A program made the translations under genes and the position numbers. A stretch of DNA of 64,000 nucleotides from JAICQM01 sp963781555 (lineage in GTDB: Bacteria > Chloroflexota > Limnocylindria > QHBO01), in contig CAWAGB010000008.1 of the NCBI GenBank assembly GCA_963781555.1, positions 310,001-374,000 on the forward strand, in the 5' to 3' direction. Under the pieces are notes generated by a model. That model ran no database searches. It worked only from the letters and a program-made list of their open reading frames with translations, and was not told the DNA's origin. How positions within the stretch are numbered: the first letter of the stretch is position 1; each line of letters begins with the position of its first letter. This document shows, piece after piece, positions 34,714 to 42,912 of the stretch.

Positions 34714-35106
34714 CTACGGGGCGGTCACCGTCAGGGTGCCCTTGATGCCCAGGCTCTCGTGGCCGGGGAGCGAGCAGAACGTCACGTAGTCGCCGGGCGG
34801 CAGCTCGGCGGTGATCGTCTCGGTCTCGCCACGCGACAGGTCGGTGGTCGTCATCAGGACGTCGCCATCCTGGGTACGGACCGCGACGTTATGCGGGGTG
34901 GGGCCGTCGTTGGTGACGATCAGGGTCACCGTCGGGCCGGCGACTTCGAGGGCTGGCTGGTCGAGCATGAAGTCCATCACGCTCAGCTCGATGGCGTCAG
35001 GGTCGACCGATGCCGCCGCCGACGAGGCGGCGGGGGGCGACGAGGTGCTGCTACAGGCAGCGAGGGCAGTGGCCAGAAGGGCCGCGAACAGGATGCGACG
35101 GGGCAT
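34714..35106 (-). CDS. Cupredoxin-like lipoprotein (plastocyanin/azurin fold)
   Basis: A lipid-anchored protein of 130 residues: lipobox ALAACS, Ser/Ala linker to about 37, then a cupredoxin domain. The copper site shows His in GPTPHNVAV, Cys in FCSLPGH and His in the same block. The axial position, usually Met in C-x-x-PGH-x-x-x-GM, is Ile (GHESLGIKG). The protein could be an electron carrier or a copper chaperone; a changed axial ligand raises the reduction potential in known cupredoxins. Its neighbour encodes a Met-rich lipoprotein, consistent with copper handling. Confidence 0.88.
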   Translation of the reverse strand: MPRRILFAALLATALAACSSTSSPPAASSAAASVDPDAIELSVMDFMLDQPALEVAGPTVTLIVTNDGPTPHNVAVRTQDGDVLMTTTDLSRGETETITAELPPGDYVTFCSLPGHESLGIKGTLTVTAP

Positions 35107-35133
35107 GGATGCCTCCTTGGTGTGAGCGATGTC

Positions 35134-35164
35134 GAAGGGGCCGGCAGCGAATGCCGGCCCCTTC
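35134..35164 (-). terminator. 13-bp stem-loop after the Met-rich lipoprotein gene
   Basis: GAAGGGGCCGGCA (35134-35146) and TGCCGGCCCCTTC (35152-35164) pair perfectly around a 5-base loop, 15 bases after the stop at 35179. No U run follows. It is the likely terminator of that gene or a processing/stability hairpin before the cupredoxin gene. Confidence 0.6.
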
Positions 35165-35178
35165 GTCCTGGGTGTGGG

Positions 35179-36432
35179 TCAGCTTGCGAACTGGTCGGGA
35201 AGCTTGGCCACGATCGCGGCGGCGAGCGGGTCGCCGATCATCCGCATGTGCATGGCCGCCTCACGGTCGGCCGCGGCCGCCGCGGCAACGTCACCGGCGC
35301 CCTGCGCGTCGACGATGGCCTTGGTGGTCAGCACGTGGTCCTGGATGAGCCCTTCGAGGGCGTCCCGCGGAAGGTCGGTGGCACCGGCCAGGAACTCCGC
35401 GAAGTCGGGGAGGTAGACGGTGGTGAGATCCTCGACGGCCTTGTCCATCATGGCCTGGTCATCGGTCGCCACACCGGTCGTGTAGTCGACGAAGAACCCG
35501 TTGTGGGCGCTCCAGATCTGGTTGAACGAATCCTCGGCCTCGGTGCCGTAGAGGCTGCCGATGGCGGCCCCCAGGTCGGTGCCGTTGGTGTTCAGCGCAG
35601 TGCCGGCAGCGGCGAACTCGTCGCTACGTCCGCCGATGGCGGCATCGGTCGCGAAGCTGGCCAGGTACAGGTGCTCCTGGAGGAGCTGGTTGAGCGCGAC
35701 ACGCAGGTCGACGCCGGCGTTGGTGGCCTCGCCCTCGATGTCATTGCCCTCGGCGATCGCCGGCGCGAGCGCATCGCCGATCATCTGCATGTGGGCGTAC
35801 GCGGCGCGGATGGCGGCGTAGGCGGCCTCGAAGTCACCGGACGCCTGGGCGTCGACGACGGCCTTGGTCTGCAGGACGTGATCGGTCACCAGGTCGGTGA
35901 TCGCGTCCTCGGGGAGCCCGGTGGCGCCCGCCAGGAAGGTCGAGAACTCGGGGACGTAGACGGTGGTCAGGTCCTCGACGGCCTTGTCGGCCATGGCGGC
36001 ATCATCGGTCGCGACGCCGGTCGTGTAGTCGACGAAGAAGCCGTTGTGGGCGCTCCAGATGCGGTTCCACTCATCCTCCGCCTCGGTACCGTAGATGCTG
36101 CCGATGGCGGCGCCGAGCTCGGTGCCGTTGGTGTTCAGCAGCTCGCCGTAGGCGGCGAACTGGTCGTTGCGCGCATCGAGCGCGGCGCCGGTCGCCTTGG
36201 CGGCCAGGATGAGGTGCTCGCCGAGCAGGTAGTCAAGGTCGACGCGCAGGTTGGCGGCGTCGGAGTCGACCACCACGCCGTCGGGAGCCATGCTCTCCGG
36301 CGCCATGCTCATGGGGGCCATGCTGGACGGGGTCATGCTCTGCGCGGTCGACGAGCTGGTCGCCGTGTTGCTGCAGGCCGCCAGGGCCACGACGGCCACC
36401 AGCAGCAGGGGGAGTGCCTTCAGGATTCGCAC
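35179..36432 (-). CDS. Met-rich lipoprotein with duplicated His-bearing helical domain
   Basis: The 417-residue protein starts at GTG with GGAG about 11 bases upstream, and has a signal ending VALAACS. A Met/Pro/Ser-rich stretch (SMAPMSMAPESMAP) follows, like methionine-type copper-binding segments. Two homologous domains of about 175 residues come next (about 58-228 and 240-410), each with the same histidines: GEH or QEH near its start, WSAHNGFFVDYT, DHVL-TKA(I/V)VDAQ and a final HMQM or HMRM. They look like all-helical, ferritin- or hemerythrin-sized bundles. I know similar repeat proteins from Paenibacillus and other bacteria but no function. The next gene downstream, on the same strand, encodes a cupredoxin. 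Confidence 0.82.
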   Translation of the reverse strand: MRILKALPLLLVAVVALAACSNTATSSSTAQSMTPSSMAPMSMAPESMAPDGVVVDSDAANLRVDLDYLLGEHLILAAKATGAALDARNDQFAAYGELLNTNGTELGAAIGSIYGTEAEDEWNRIWSAHNGFFVDYTTGVATDDAAMADKAVEDLTTVYVPEFSTFLAGATGLPEDAITDLVTDHVLQTKAVVDAQASGDFEAAYAAIRAAYAHMQMIGDALAPAIAEGNDIEGEATNAGVDLRVALNQLLQEHLYLASFATDAAIGGRSDEFAAAGTALNTNGTDLGAAIGSLYGTEAEDSFNQIWSAHNGFFVDYTTGVATDDQAMMDKAVEDLTTVYLPDFAEFLAGATDLPRDALEGLIQDHVLTTKAIVDAQGAGDVAAAAAADREAAMHMRMIGDPLAAAIVAKLPDQFAS

Positions 36433-36544
36433 GAGTAGTTGATCTCCTAGTGTCGCGGCCATTGGGGGCCGTCGGGGAAGATACGCAGCCCGCGCCCAAA
36501 TGAATCACTTGCCGTTGCCGCGGCGCCCGCGCGAGGCCGCTGCC

Positions 36545-36550
36545 TATACT
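36545..36550 (+). promoter_or_regulatory. TATACT -10 element of tdh
   Basis: TATACT ends 7 bases before the ATG at 36558. Transcription would start at or next to the A of the ATG, implying a leaderless message. No Shine-Dalgarno sequence is present in the gap. Confidence 0.55.
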
Positions 36551-36557
36551 CAGCGCG

Positions 36558-37606
36558 ATGACCGCGACCGCACCGCCGCGCACCATGCGCGCGCTCGCCA
36601 AGACGCGCCCCGAGCCCGGCGCGGAGCTCGTCGAGCGGCCCGTTCCAACCCCCGGCCCAGGTGACGTGCTGCTGCGCATGGAAGCGGCGTCGATCTGCGG
36701 CACCGACTACCACCTCTACTCGTGGGACGCATGGGCGCAGGACGTGCTGCAGGTGCCCACCATCCTCGGCCACGAGCTCGCGGGCCGCGTGGTCGCCAGC
36801 GGCGCCGGCGTGACCCGGGTGCGGGACGGCGACCTGGTGGGTGTCGAGAGCCACCTCGTGGACTGGACGTGCAGCGTCTGCCGCCGCGGTGACCCGCACC
36901 TGTGCCGCAACCTGCGGGTCATCGGAGCGCACGTGGACGGAGGCTTCGCCGAGTACGTGGTGATCCCCCAGGAGAACGCCATCGAGTCCAACGGGCTCGA
37001 TCCCGCGGTGGTCGCCCTCCAGGAGCCGATGGGCAACGCCGTCCACGCCGCCTTCGCCGAGCCGATCGAGGGGAAGAGCGTGCTCGTCACCGGCTGCGGA
37101 CCCATCGGCCTGTGCGCGGTGGGTATCGCCCGCGCGGCCGGCGCATCGGTCGTCATCGCCACCGATACGGAGGCCTACCGGCTTGACCTGGCGCGCACCA
37201 TGGGCGCCCATCACGCCCTCGACGCCGCCGATCCGGAGACGCCGAACCGCATCCGGGCCGTCACCAACGGTGAGGGCGTCGAGGTGGTGCTCGAGATGAG
37301 CGGGGCCGCACCCGCGCTGGAGCAGGCGCTCGACGTCATCGATCGCGGCGGACGGATCAGCCTGCTCGGCATCTTCAGCGAGCCGGTGCGGGTGGACCTG
37401 TCGGATCGGGTGATCCAGCAGGGGATCCGCCTGCACGGCATCTATGGCCGCCGCATGTACGACACCTGGGAGCGCACCCAGGCGCTGCTGCGTTCCGGTG
37501 CGCTCGACGTGACGCCCATCATCACCCATCGCTTCGACCTGTCCGACTGGGAGCGTGGCTTCGAGCTCATCGCGTCCCGGCACGCTGGAAAGGTGGTCCT
37601 CCTGCC

Positions 37607-37610
<4 letters not shown>
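36558..37610 (+). CDS. tdh: L-threonine 3-dehydrogenase (zinc-dependent MDR family)
   Basis: Tdh oxidises threonine to 2-amino-3-ketobutyrate with NAD+. The pairing with kbl downstream (ATGA overlap) fixes the role. The 350 residues show catalytic zinc ligands in ASICGTDYHLY and ILGHELAG, the Tdh-typical GAHVDGGFAEYVVIPQENA, and the Rossmann GCGPIGLCAVGIARAAGA. The structural zinc loop reads DWTCSVCRRGDPHLC: three cysteines, with Asp in place of the first one found in E. coli-type enzymes. The start codon follows a TATACT by 7 bases, so the mRNA is probably leaderless. Confidence 0.93.
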
Positions 37611-38821
<1,211 letters not shown>

Positions 38822-38903
38822 GCAGCGCGGTGCTTCCGCGCACCGGGCCATCTTCCCCCGGCGGTGCCCCGGCGCTACGATGGGCGCCGCCCTCGTTGGC
38901 GTG

Positions 38904-38933
38904 TTGTTGCCCGCACAGCTGAGCCAGTATTCC
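38904..38933 (+). promoter_or_regulatory. Putative promoter of the ECF sigma factor gene
   Basis: TTGTTG (38904-38909), 18 bases, TATTCC (38928-38933), followed after 7 bases by the ATG at 38941. The 7-base gap again predicts a leaderless transcript. Confidence 0.45.
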
Positions 38934-38940
38934 CTTGCCC

Positions 38941-39576
38941 ATGCGACCAAATTCGATGGATCTGATCGCCGCTCCTCTTGCCGTTGATGCCGGTACCCTT
39001 CCGCGCCCGCTCAGCGGGCCCGGTGACGACACATCGCCCTCGCGCGACGCCGGCATCAATGAGCTGGCGGAGGCAGCCCGCGACGGCGACGTGGAGGCCC
39101 TGGGTCGCCTGTACGACCAGCTCGTCACCCCCATCTACCGCTACGTCGCCCTTCGGCTCCGCCGCCGCGAGGATGCCGAGGATCTGACCCAGGTCGTGTT
39201 CGAGCGCATCGTCGTCGCGCTGCCACGATATCGTTCAAGCGGCAAGCCCTTTCAGGCCTGGGCGTACCGGATCGCGCGCAATGCCGTCATCGACCACGTG
39301 CGCCGAGAGCGGAACCACGAGCCGCTGGATCCGCTGCATGAGCATCCGGACGATGATGGACCCGAGCGGCTCAGCATGATCGGCGAGGAGATCCGCGAAT
39401 TGCGCGAGGCCATCCGCAGCCTCACCCCTGACCAGCAGGAGGCCCTCACGCTGCGCTTCGCGTCCGGCCTCTCGGCCGAGGAAGCCGCCGTCGTGATGGG
39501 GCGACGCGCCGGGACGGTGCGCGGCCTCACCTTCCGCGCCATCGCGTCGCTGCGGCGCCGCCTGGCGGAGGGCTAG
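38941..39576 (+). CDS. ECF-type RNA polymerase sigma factor
   Basis: The 211-residue sigma70-family protein has a non-conserved N-terminus of about 30 residues. Region 2 is LGRLYDQLVTPIYRYVALRL-RRREDAEDLTQVVFERI (DAED-LTQ core of region 2.2) followed by FQAWAYRIARNAVIDHVRRE. Region 4 is LREAIRSLTPDQQEALTLRFASGLSAEEAAVVMGRRAGTVRGLTFRAIASLRRRL. The gene next to it encodes a membrane protein that may act as anti-sigma factor. Targets are unknown; the two surface-protein genes nearby are candidates. TTG at 38935 is an alternative start. Confidence 0.93.
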   Translation: MRPNSMDLIAAPLAVDAGTLPRPLSGPGDDTSPSRDAGINELAEAARDGDVEALGRLYDQLVTPIYRYVALRLRRREDAEDLTQVVFERIVVALPRYRSSGKPFQAWAYRIARNAVIDHVRRERNHEPLDPLHEHPDDDGPERLSMIGEEIRELREAIRSLTPDQQEALTLRFASGLSAEEAAVVMGRRAGTVRGLTFRAIASLRRRLAEG

Positions 39577-39578
39577 GC

Positions 39579-40475
39579 GTGGGTCGAGCCGCGCGGCGAC
39601 GGGAGCCCCGAATCATCTTCCGCCGCGTTGAACTCGATGCGAACCCAGACGACGCGCGCGTTCGCTCCATGCTTCGCCATGGCACCGAGCTCGAGCCCGA
39701 CCCCCGATTTGCGCGTCGACTGCGCGGCATCGTGTTGAGCCGCCATGTCGAGGCTCAGGAGGCAAGCGCGGCGGTCGCCCACCGCAGCTCGATGACGCCC
39801 ATCGGCCGCGGCGTGCTGGTCAGCAGCGTGCTGCTCGCGATGAGCGCCGCAACGGTGGGGGCCTTCAGCCAGTCCGCCCTCCCCGATGATCTCCTGTACC
39901 CCCTCAAGCTGCGCATCGAAGCGATGCGGATGGCAGTCGCGCCCGCCGATCTGCGGAACGATCTACTGGCCTTGGCATTTGAGGAGCGCGCCAGCGAGCT
40001 GACACGCGCCGCCGCCGCCGGTCGATGGAACGCCGCCGAGGAGGCTGCGTGGCGCGTCATGGCCGCCGAGCAGGAGCTGACTGCGATCGGCGGCTTGACG
40101 CCGGCCGTCGCAGCGCGCGTCGACGCGCATCTGCGGGCCCTCGACCAAGTACTTGCCCACGCGCCGCCGACCGCCGCCGCCACCGTGACGGAGCGGCTCA
40201 CGCCGACCAGGTCTCACGTCGAGGGCCGTGGCCAGGGGAACCGCGGTGGGTCCGGCAACGCTGGCGGCCCAACGCAAGGTCCGGGGAGCGCGCCCGCCGA
40301 GTCTGGAGGGCCGGCTGCTTCGCCTGAACCGTCACGCGGCGGCGGTCCGGCGGACGGCAGCTCGACAAGCCCCGCGCCCGGCCAGCCTGCTCCGACGAAT
40401 CGGCCTGCAGCAAGCGATCTCCCGCCCCGCCCTTCACCGCGGAGCGCCGTTGCAAGCGGGTCGCCCCCGAGCTGA
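39579..40475 (+). CDS. DUF5667-like single-pass membrane protein, possible anti-sigma partner
   Basis: The 298-residue protein from GTG starts 2 bases after the sigma gene. The cytoplasmic N-terminus (about 1-75) has an Arg-rich, helical character. One membrane helix (about 78-96, GVLVSSVLLAMSAATVGAF) is followed by SALPDDLLYPLKLRIEAMRMA, the hallmark of DUF5667, and a helical domain to about 210. The last 85 residues are a disordered Gly/Pro/Ser tail. DUF5667 proteins are regularly found beside ECF sigma factors, where an anti-sigma role is suspected but not shown. No zinc (H-x3-C-x2-C) anti-sigma motif is present. Confidence 0.8.
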   Translation: MGRAARRREPRIIFRRVELDANPDDARVRSMLRHGTELEPDPRFARRLRGIVLSRHVEAQEASAAVAHRSSMTPIGRGVLVSSVLLAMSAATVGAFSQSALPDDLLYPLKLRIEAMRMAVAPADLRNDLLALAFEERASELTRAAAAGRWNAAEEAAWRVMAAEQELTAIGGLTPAVAARVDAHLRALDQVLAHAPPTAAATVTERLTPTRSHVEGRGQGNRGGSGNAGGPTQGPGSAPAESGGPAASPEPSRGGGPADGSSTSPAPGQPAPTNRPAASDLPPRPSPRSAVASGSPPS

Positions 40476-40552
40476 GGCAGCGACCGCTGCCGCCTCGATT
40501 CCTCTGCGCCCCCTTTGCATCGTCCGCCCGATCGCAGCGGCGGAAACCAGAA

Positions 40553-40585
40553 GACGGGGTAGAGGTCGAAGACCTCTACCCCGTC
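40553..40585. terminator. 15-bp stem-loop, bidirectional terminator between convergent genes
   Basis: GACGGGGTAGAGGTC (40553-40567) and GACCTCTACCCCGTC (40571-40585) pair perfectly with a GAA loop. The hairpin lies in the 184-base gap between the convergent DUF5667 and surface-protein genes. No clear T run is present on either side. Confidence 0.75.
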
Positions 40586-40659
40586 CCTGCCAGGGGGGCT
40601 GGATCAGCTCCGAGGTCGACCCTGGTGGCCGGCCCCGGAGGTCAATCCGCGGGGACGTC

Positions 40660-41622
40660 CTAGACGGCGTCCTCGCTGGGCCGGCGGCGGCCGATCCAGA
40701 GGCCGGCCGCGGAGATCAGGAGCAGCAGTCCCCAGGCGGCCGTGCCGCTCGAGGTGTGCCCCGCGGGGGTGGTGGCGGCGGAGTTGCCCATGCTGGCGGC
40801 GGGCGAACCCGTGCCACCCTGGACGCTCTGCTCAGGAGTACCCGTCCCGCCCTCGACAGACTGCTCGGCAGACTGGCTCGGGGATGGAACCTGGGTGCTT
40901 GTCCCGCTGGAGCTCTCCTCCGGGCTGGTGGACGGAGCAACCGACTCGCTCGGCGCCTCGGACTCCGACGGGGCAACCGACTCCGACGGGGCAACCGACT
41001 CCGACGGGGCAACCGACTCGCTCGGCGCCTCGGACTCCGACGGGGCAACCGACTCCGACGGAGCAACCGACTCCGACGGAGCAACCGACTCGCTCGGCGC
41101 CTCGGACTCCGACGGGGCAACCGACTCCGACGGGGCAACCGACTCGCTCGGCGCCTCGGACTCCGACGGGGCAACCGACTCGCTCGGCGAGCTCTCCGGT
41201 TCGCAATCGGTCCAGAAGACCTTGTGCTTCACGTTCTGCTCGTTCCGGCCCTGCCAGAAGAGCTTGTAGTGGCCCTCGTCCAGTGCGAACACGCCTTCGT
41301 TGGGCTCTACGTCCTCGCCAGCGGTGGCGTCGTAGGTTCCGCTGAGGACCATCGTGCCGTCGCCGGTGGGAGGCCAGGACTCGATCCACCAGTCGCCCGT
41401 CTGCACATCGTCACCGAAGAAGAAGTGCAGGTGGAACGTGCAGACATGCGGCTCGTTCCGGATGATGGGCTCGTTGTCGGTCTCGCCGTCGTGGATCTTG
41501 ACGGTGCCGTTGTTGCCGTTGACGGCCAGGGCAGGAGCCGACAGGGCGGTCAGTGAGAGTGCGAGCGTGATCACGGCCATCGCGGTGATCCAGCGCTGCG
41601 TGCGATTGCGGCGGGAGTGCAT
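40660..41622 (-). CDS. Surface protein with Ser-Glu-Ser repeats and C-terminal anchor
   Basis: The 320-residue exported protein has a signal (about 14-34), then an N-terminal domain of about 115 residues with a beta-like pattern (GTVKIHDGETDNEPIIRNEP; HVCTFHLHFFFGDDVQTGDWWIE) and two cysteines. A stalk of 14 hexapeptides SES(V/E)AP follows. The C-terminal part has the block QSVEGGTGTPEQSVQGGTG, shared almost exactly with the next gene, a membrane helix (WGLLLLISAAGLWIG) and an Arg-rich end. This is the layout of sortase-type cell-wall proteins, but no LPxTG is present. GGGA precedes the ATG. Function is probably adhesion or envelope structure. Confidence 0.8.
   Translation of the reverse strand: MHSRRNRTQRWITAMAVITLALSLTALSAPALAVNGNNGTVKIHDGETDNEPIIRNEPHVCTFHLHFFFGDDVQTGDWWIESWPPTGDGTMVLSGTYDATAGEDVEPNEGVFALDEGHYKLFWQGRNEQNVKHKVFWTDCEPESSPSESVAPSESEAPSESVAPSESVAPSESEAPSESVAPSESVAPSESVAPSESEAPSESVAPSESVAPSESVAPSESEAPSESVAPSTSPEESSSGTSTQVPSPSQSAEQSVEGGTGTPEQSVQGGTGSPAASMGNSAATTPAGHTSSGTAAWGLLLLISAAGLWIGRRRPSEDAV
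40934..41185 (-). repeat. 18-bp tandem repeat encoding SES(V/E)AP hexapeptides
   Basis: About 14 copies of an 18-base unit inside the surface-protein gene. The order of V and E forms is mostly V-V-(V)-E, giving a higher-order period. Copy-number change by slippage is expected. Confidence 0.9.
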
Positions 41623-41939
41623 CAGGTCGTCCCTTTCGTGTTCTGGGGTTCTGCTAGTGGATCGGGACGGCCCAGCCCCCTGGTCATCCCTCGCTTGATG
41701 GTCCGACGGTACTGGGTCATCCAGGAGTTGACTAGTACCTCTGGGTACCGCCCGTGGCCCGGTGCTGTGGGGTCCGGTGGCATTGGGTGTAGGCACCGCT
41801 CACGATCCGTTGACCGTGGGCACCGTCATGGAGGAGTACTCGGTCCTTGGCGGTACCGGTACCGATGGTCGCCGGATACGGAAGAGCCCCCGCCGGATCG
41901 CTCCGACGGGGGCTCGTCTTGGGTTGGACCCGTGAGGTC
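41623..41939. promoter_or_regulatory. 317-base intergenic region between the two surface-protein genes
   Basis: This gap holds the promoter of the left gene (reading leftwards; the exact hexamers are unclear), a perfect 14-bp palindrome CGGTACCGGTACCG (41851-41864), an AGTACT-containing stretch GGAGTACTCGGTCC (41832-41845) that resembles the ribosome-binding region of the second surface gene, and a terminator hairpin at 41884-41915. I see no credible open reading frame or RNA gene. Confidence 0.55.
41884..41915 (-). terminator. Stem-loop after the second surface-protein gene
   Basis: GAGCCCCCG-C-CGGA (41884-41897) pairs with TCCG-A-CGGGGGCTC (41902-41915), with one C-A mismatch and a 4-base loop, 25 bases downstream of the stop at 41940. 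On the minus strand it is followed by TTCCG. Confidence 0.65.
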
Positions 41940-42704
41940 CTAGCGGCGGCGGCGGACCGTCGCCAGGTTCACAGCGGCCATACCGCCCAGGGACAGGAGG
42001 GCGAGGATGCCGAACGCGATCGCCGGGATGGCGCTCGTGCTGCCTGCGGCGCTGGTGGCACCGTTGCCCATGCTGGCGGCCGGCGAACCCGTCCCGCCCT
42101 GCACGCTCTGCTCCGGAGTGCCGGTGCCGCCCTCGACCGACTGCTCGGCCGACTGGCTGGCGCTGGCGCTGGCGGACTCCTCCTCGGACTGGCTGGCGCT
42201 GGCGCTGGCGGACTCCTCCTCGGACTGGCTGGCGCTGGCGCTGGCGGACTCCTCCTCGGACTGGCTGGCGCTGGCGCTGGCCGACTCCTCCTCGGACTGG
42301 CTGGCGCTGGCGCTGGCCGAACCGCTCGACTCACCGTAGACGACCCAGTAGCTGACGTTGCGGCACTGCTCGTCGCCACCCACGATGCCCGCCGCCGCGA
42401 GGTAATCGCAGAGGCTCATCTCGCCGTCGGCGGTGACGATGCCCGTGTTGCCGGACTCGCTGTCGTTCGACACGGTCGAGCCCGCCTTGACGCAGATGTC
42501 GGTGCCCGCAGCGGGCACGAAGTCATTGTCATCCGCTCCGGACTCGTCCTTGGCGGACCAGCCATCCGGGCAATGCAGTCCCGGCGGCGGAGTGGCCGAG
42601 ACCAGGGTGACGGAGACGAAGAGGCTCCCGACGAGCGCCGCGACGGCGACGAGGGCGAAGAGTGTCGGCGCGGATCGCCGGCGCTCGACGGTTGGAAGGT
42701 GCAT
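41940..42704 (-). CDS. Surface protein with Ser-Ala/Glu stalk and C-terminal anchor
   Basis: The 254-residue exported protein begins with a basic N-terminus and signal helix (about 15-38), then a Cys-containing domain (GLHCPDGW, DICVKAG, SLCDYL, EQCRNV: four cysteines, likely two disulfides). A stalk of four to five 12-residue units SASASASQSEEE follows. The C-terminal block QSVEGGTGTPEQSVQGGTG is nearly the same as in the neighbour, followed by a membrane helix (AIAFGILALLSLGGMAAV) and RRRR. AGGAG lies 5 bases before the ATG. The two genes look like paralogues at their C-termini only; the N-terminal domains are different. Confidence 0.8.
   Translation of the reverse strand: MHLPTVERRRSAPTLFALVAVAALVGSLFVSVTLVSATPPPGLHCPDGWSAKDESGADDNDFVPAAGTDICVKAGSTVSNDSESGNTGIVTADGEMSLCDYLAAAGIVGGDEQCRNVSYWVVYGESSGSASASASQSEEESASASASQSEEESASASASQSEEESASASASQSEEESASASASQSAEQSVEGGTGTPEQSVQGGTGSPAASMGNGATSAAGSTSAIPAIAFGILALLSLGGMAAVNLATVRRRR
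42151..42320 (-). repeat. 36-bp tandem repeat encoding SASASASQSEEE
   Basis: A little under five copies of a 36-base unit, almost identical at DNA level, inside the second surface-protein gene. Only synonymous changes (GCC/GCG) are seen in the last copies. Confidence 0.9.
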
Positions 42705-42746
42705 CGATGAGTACTCCTGCTAGGACCGACCTGGCTCGCGCGGCGG

Positions 42747-42774
42747 TGAATAGAAGATGAACCGCCTTCGGCAA
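42747..42774 (-). promoter_or_regulatory. Putative promoter of the second surface-protein gene
   Basis: On the minus strand TTGCCG (42774-42769), 16 bases, TATTCA (42752-42747), giving a leader of about 35-40 bases with AGGAG before the ATG at 42704. Confidence 0.45.
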
Positions 42775-42827
42775 GGAATCGCAGGATATACGGAAGTACT
42801 ACCCGCTGCCTAGTACCGGCGTCCCCC

Positions 42828-42892
42828 ACGACATGTGTCGTTTGACGTAGTCCGGGGCGGTGCAGGGGTGTAGCCGGTGACTGTAGTCACCG
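42828..42892. promoter_or_regulatory. Two operator-like palindromes upstream of the surface-protein gene
   Basis: ACGACA-TG-TGTCGT (42828-42841) and CGGTGACT-GT-AGTCACCG (42875-42892) are perfect inverted repeats with 2-base centres, about 48 bases apart. They sit in the gap between the surface-protein gene and the metallo-hydrolase. Their form suits dimeric regulators; which protein binds them is unknown. Confidence 0.5.
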
Positions 42893-42912
42893 CTTCTCCG
42901 GGAACCGCCGCC

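Noticed and set aside
40934..41185. Regularly spaced repeats that might be a CRISPR array
   Set aside because: The repeats are 18 bases with no spacers, lie in frame inside a signal-peptide-bearing gene and encode a Ser/Glu/Ala/Pro stalk; no cas genes are near.
42151..42320. 36-bp repeats of CRISPR-like length
   Set aside because: The units are contiguous with no spacers and encode SASASASQSEEE in frame.
40660..42704. LPxTG sortase substrates
   Set aside because: The overall plan fits, but neither protein has LPxTG or a close variant before the membrane helix, and no sortase gene is in the window.
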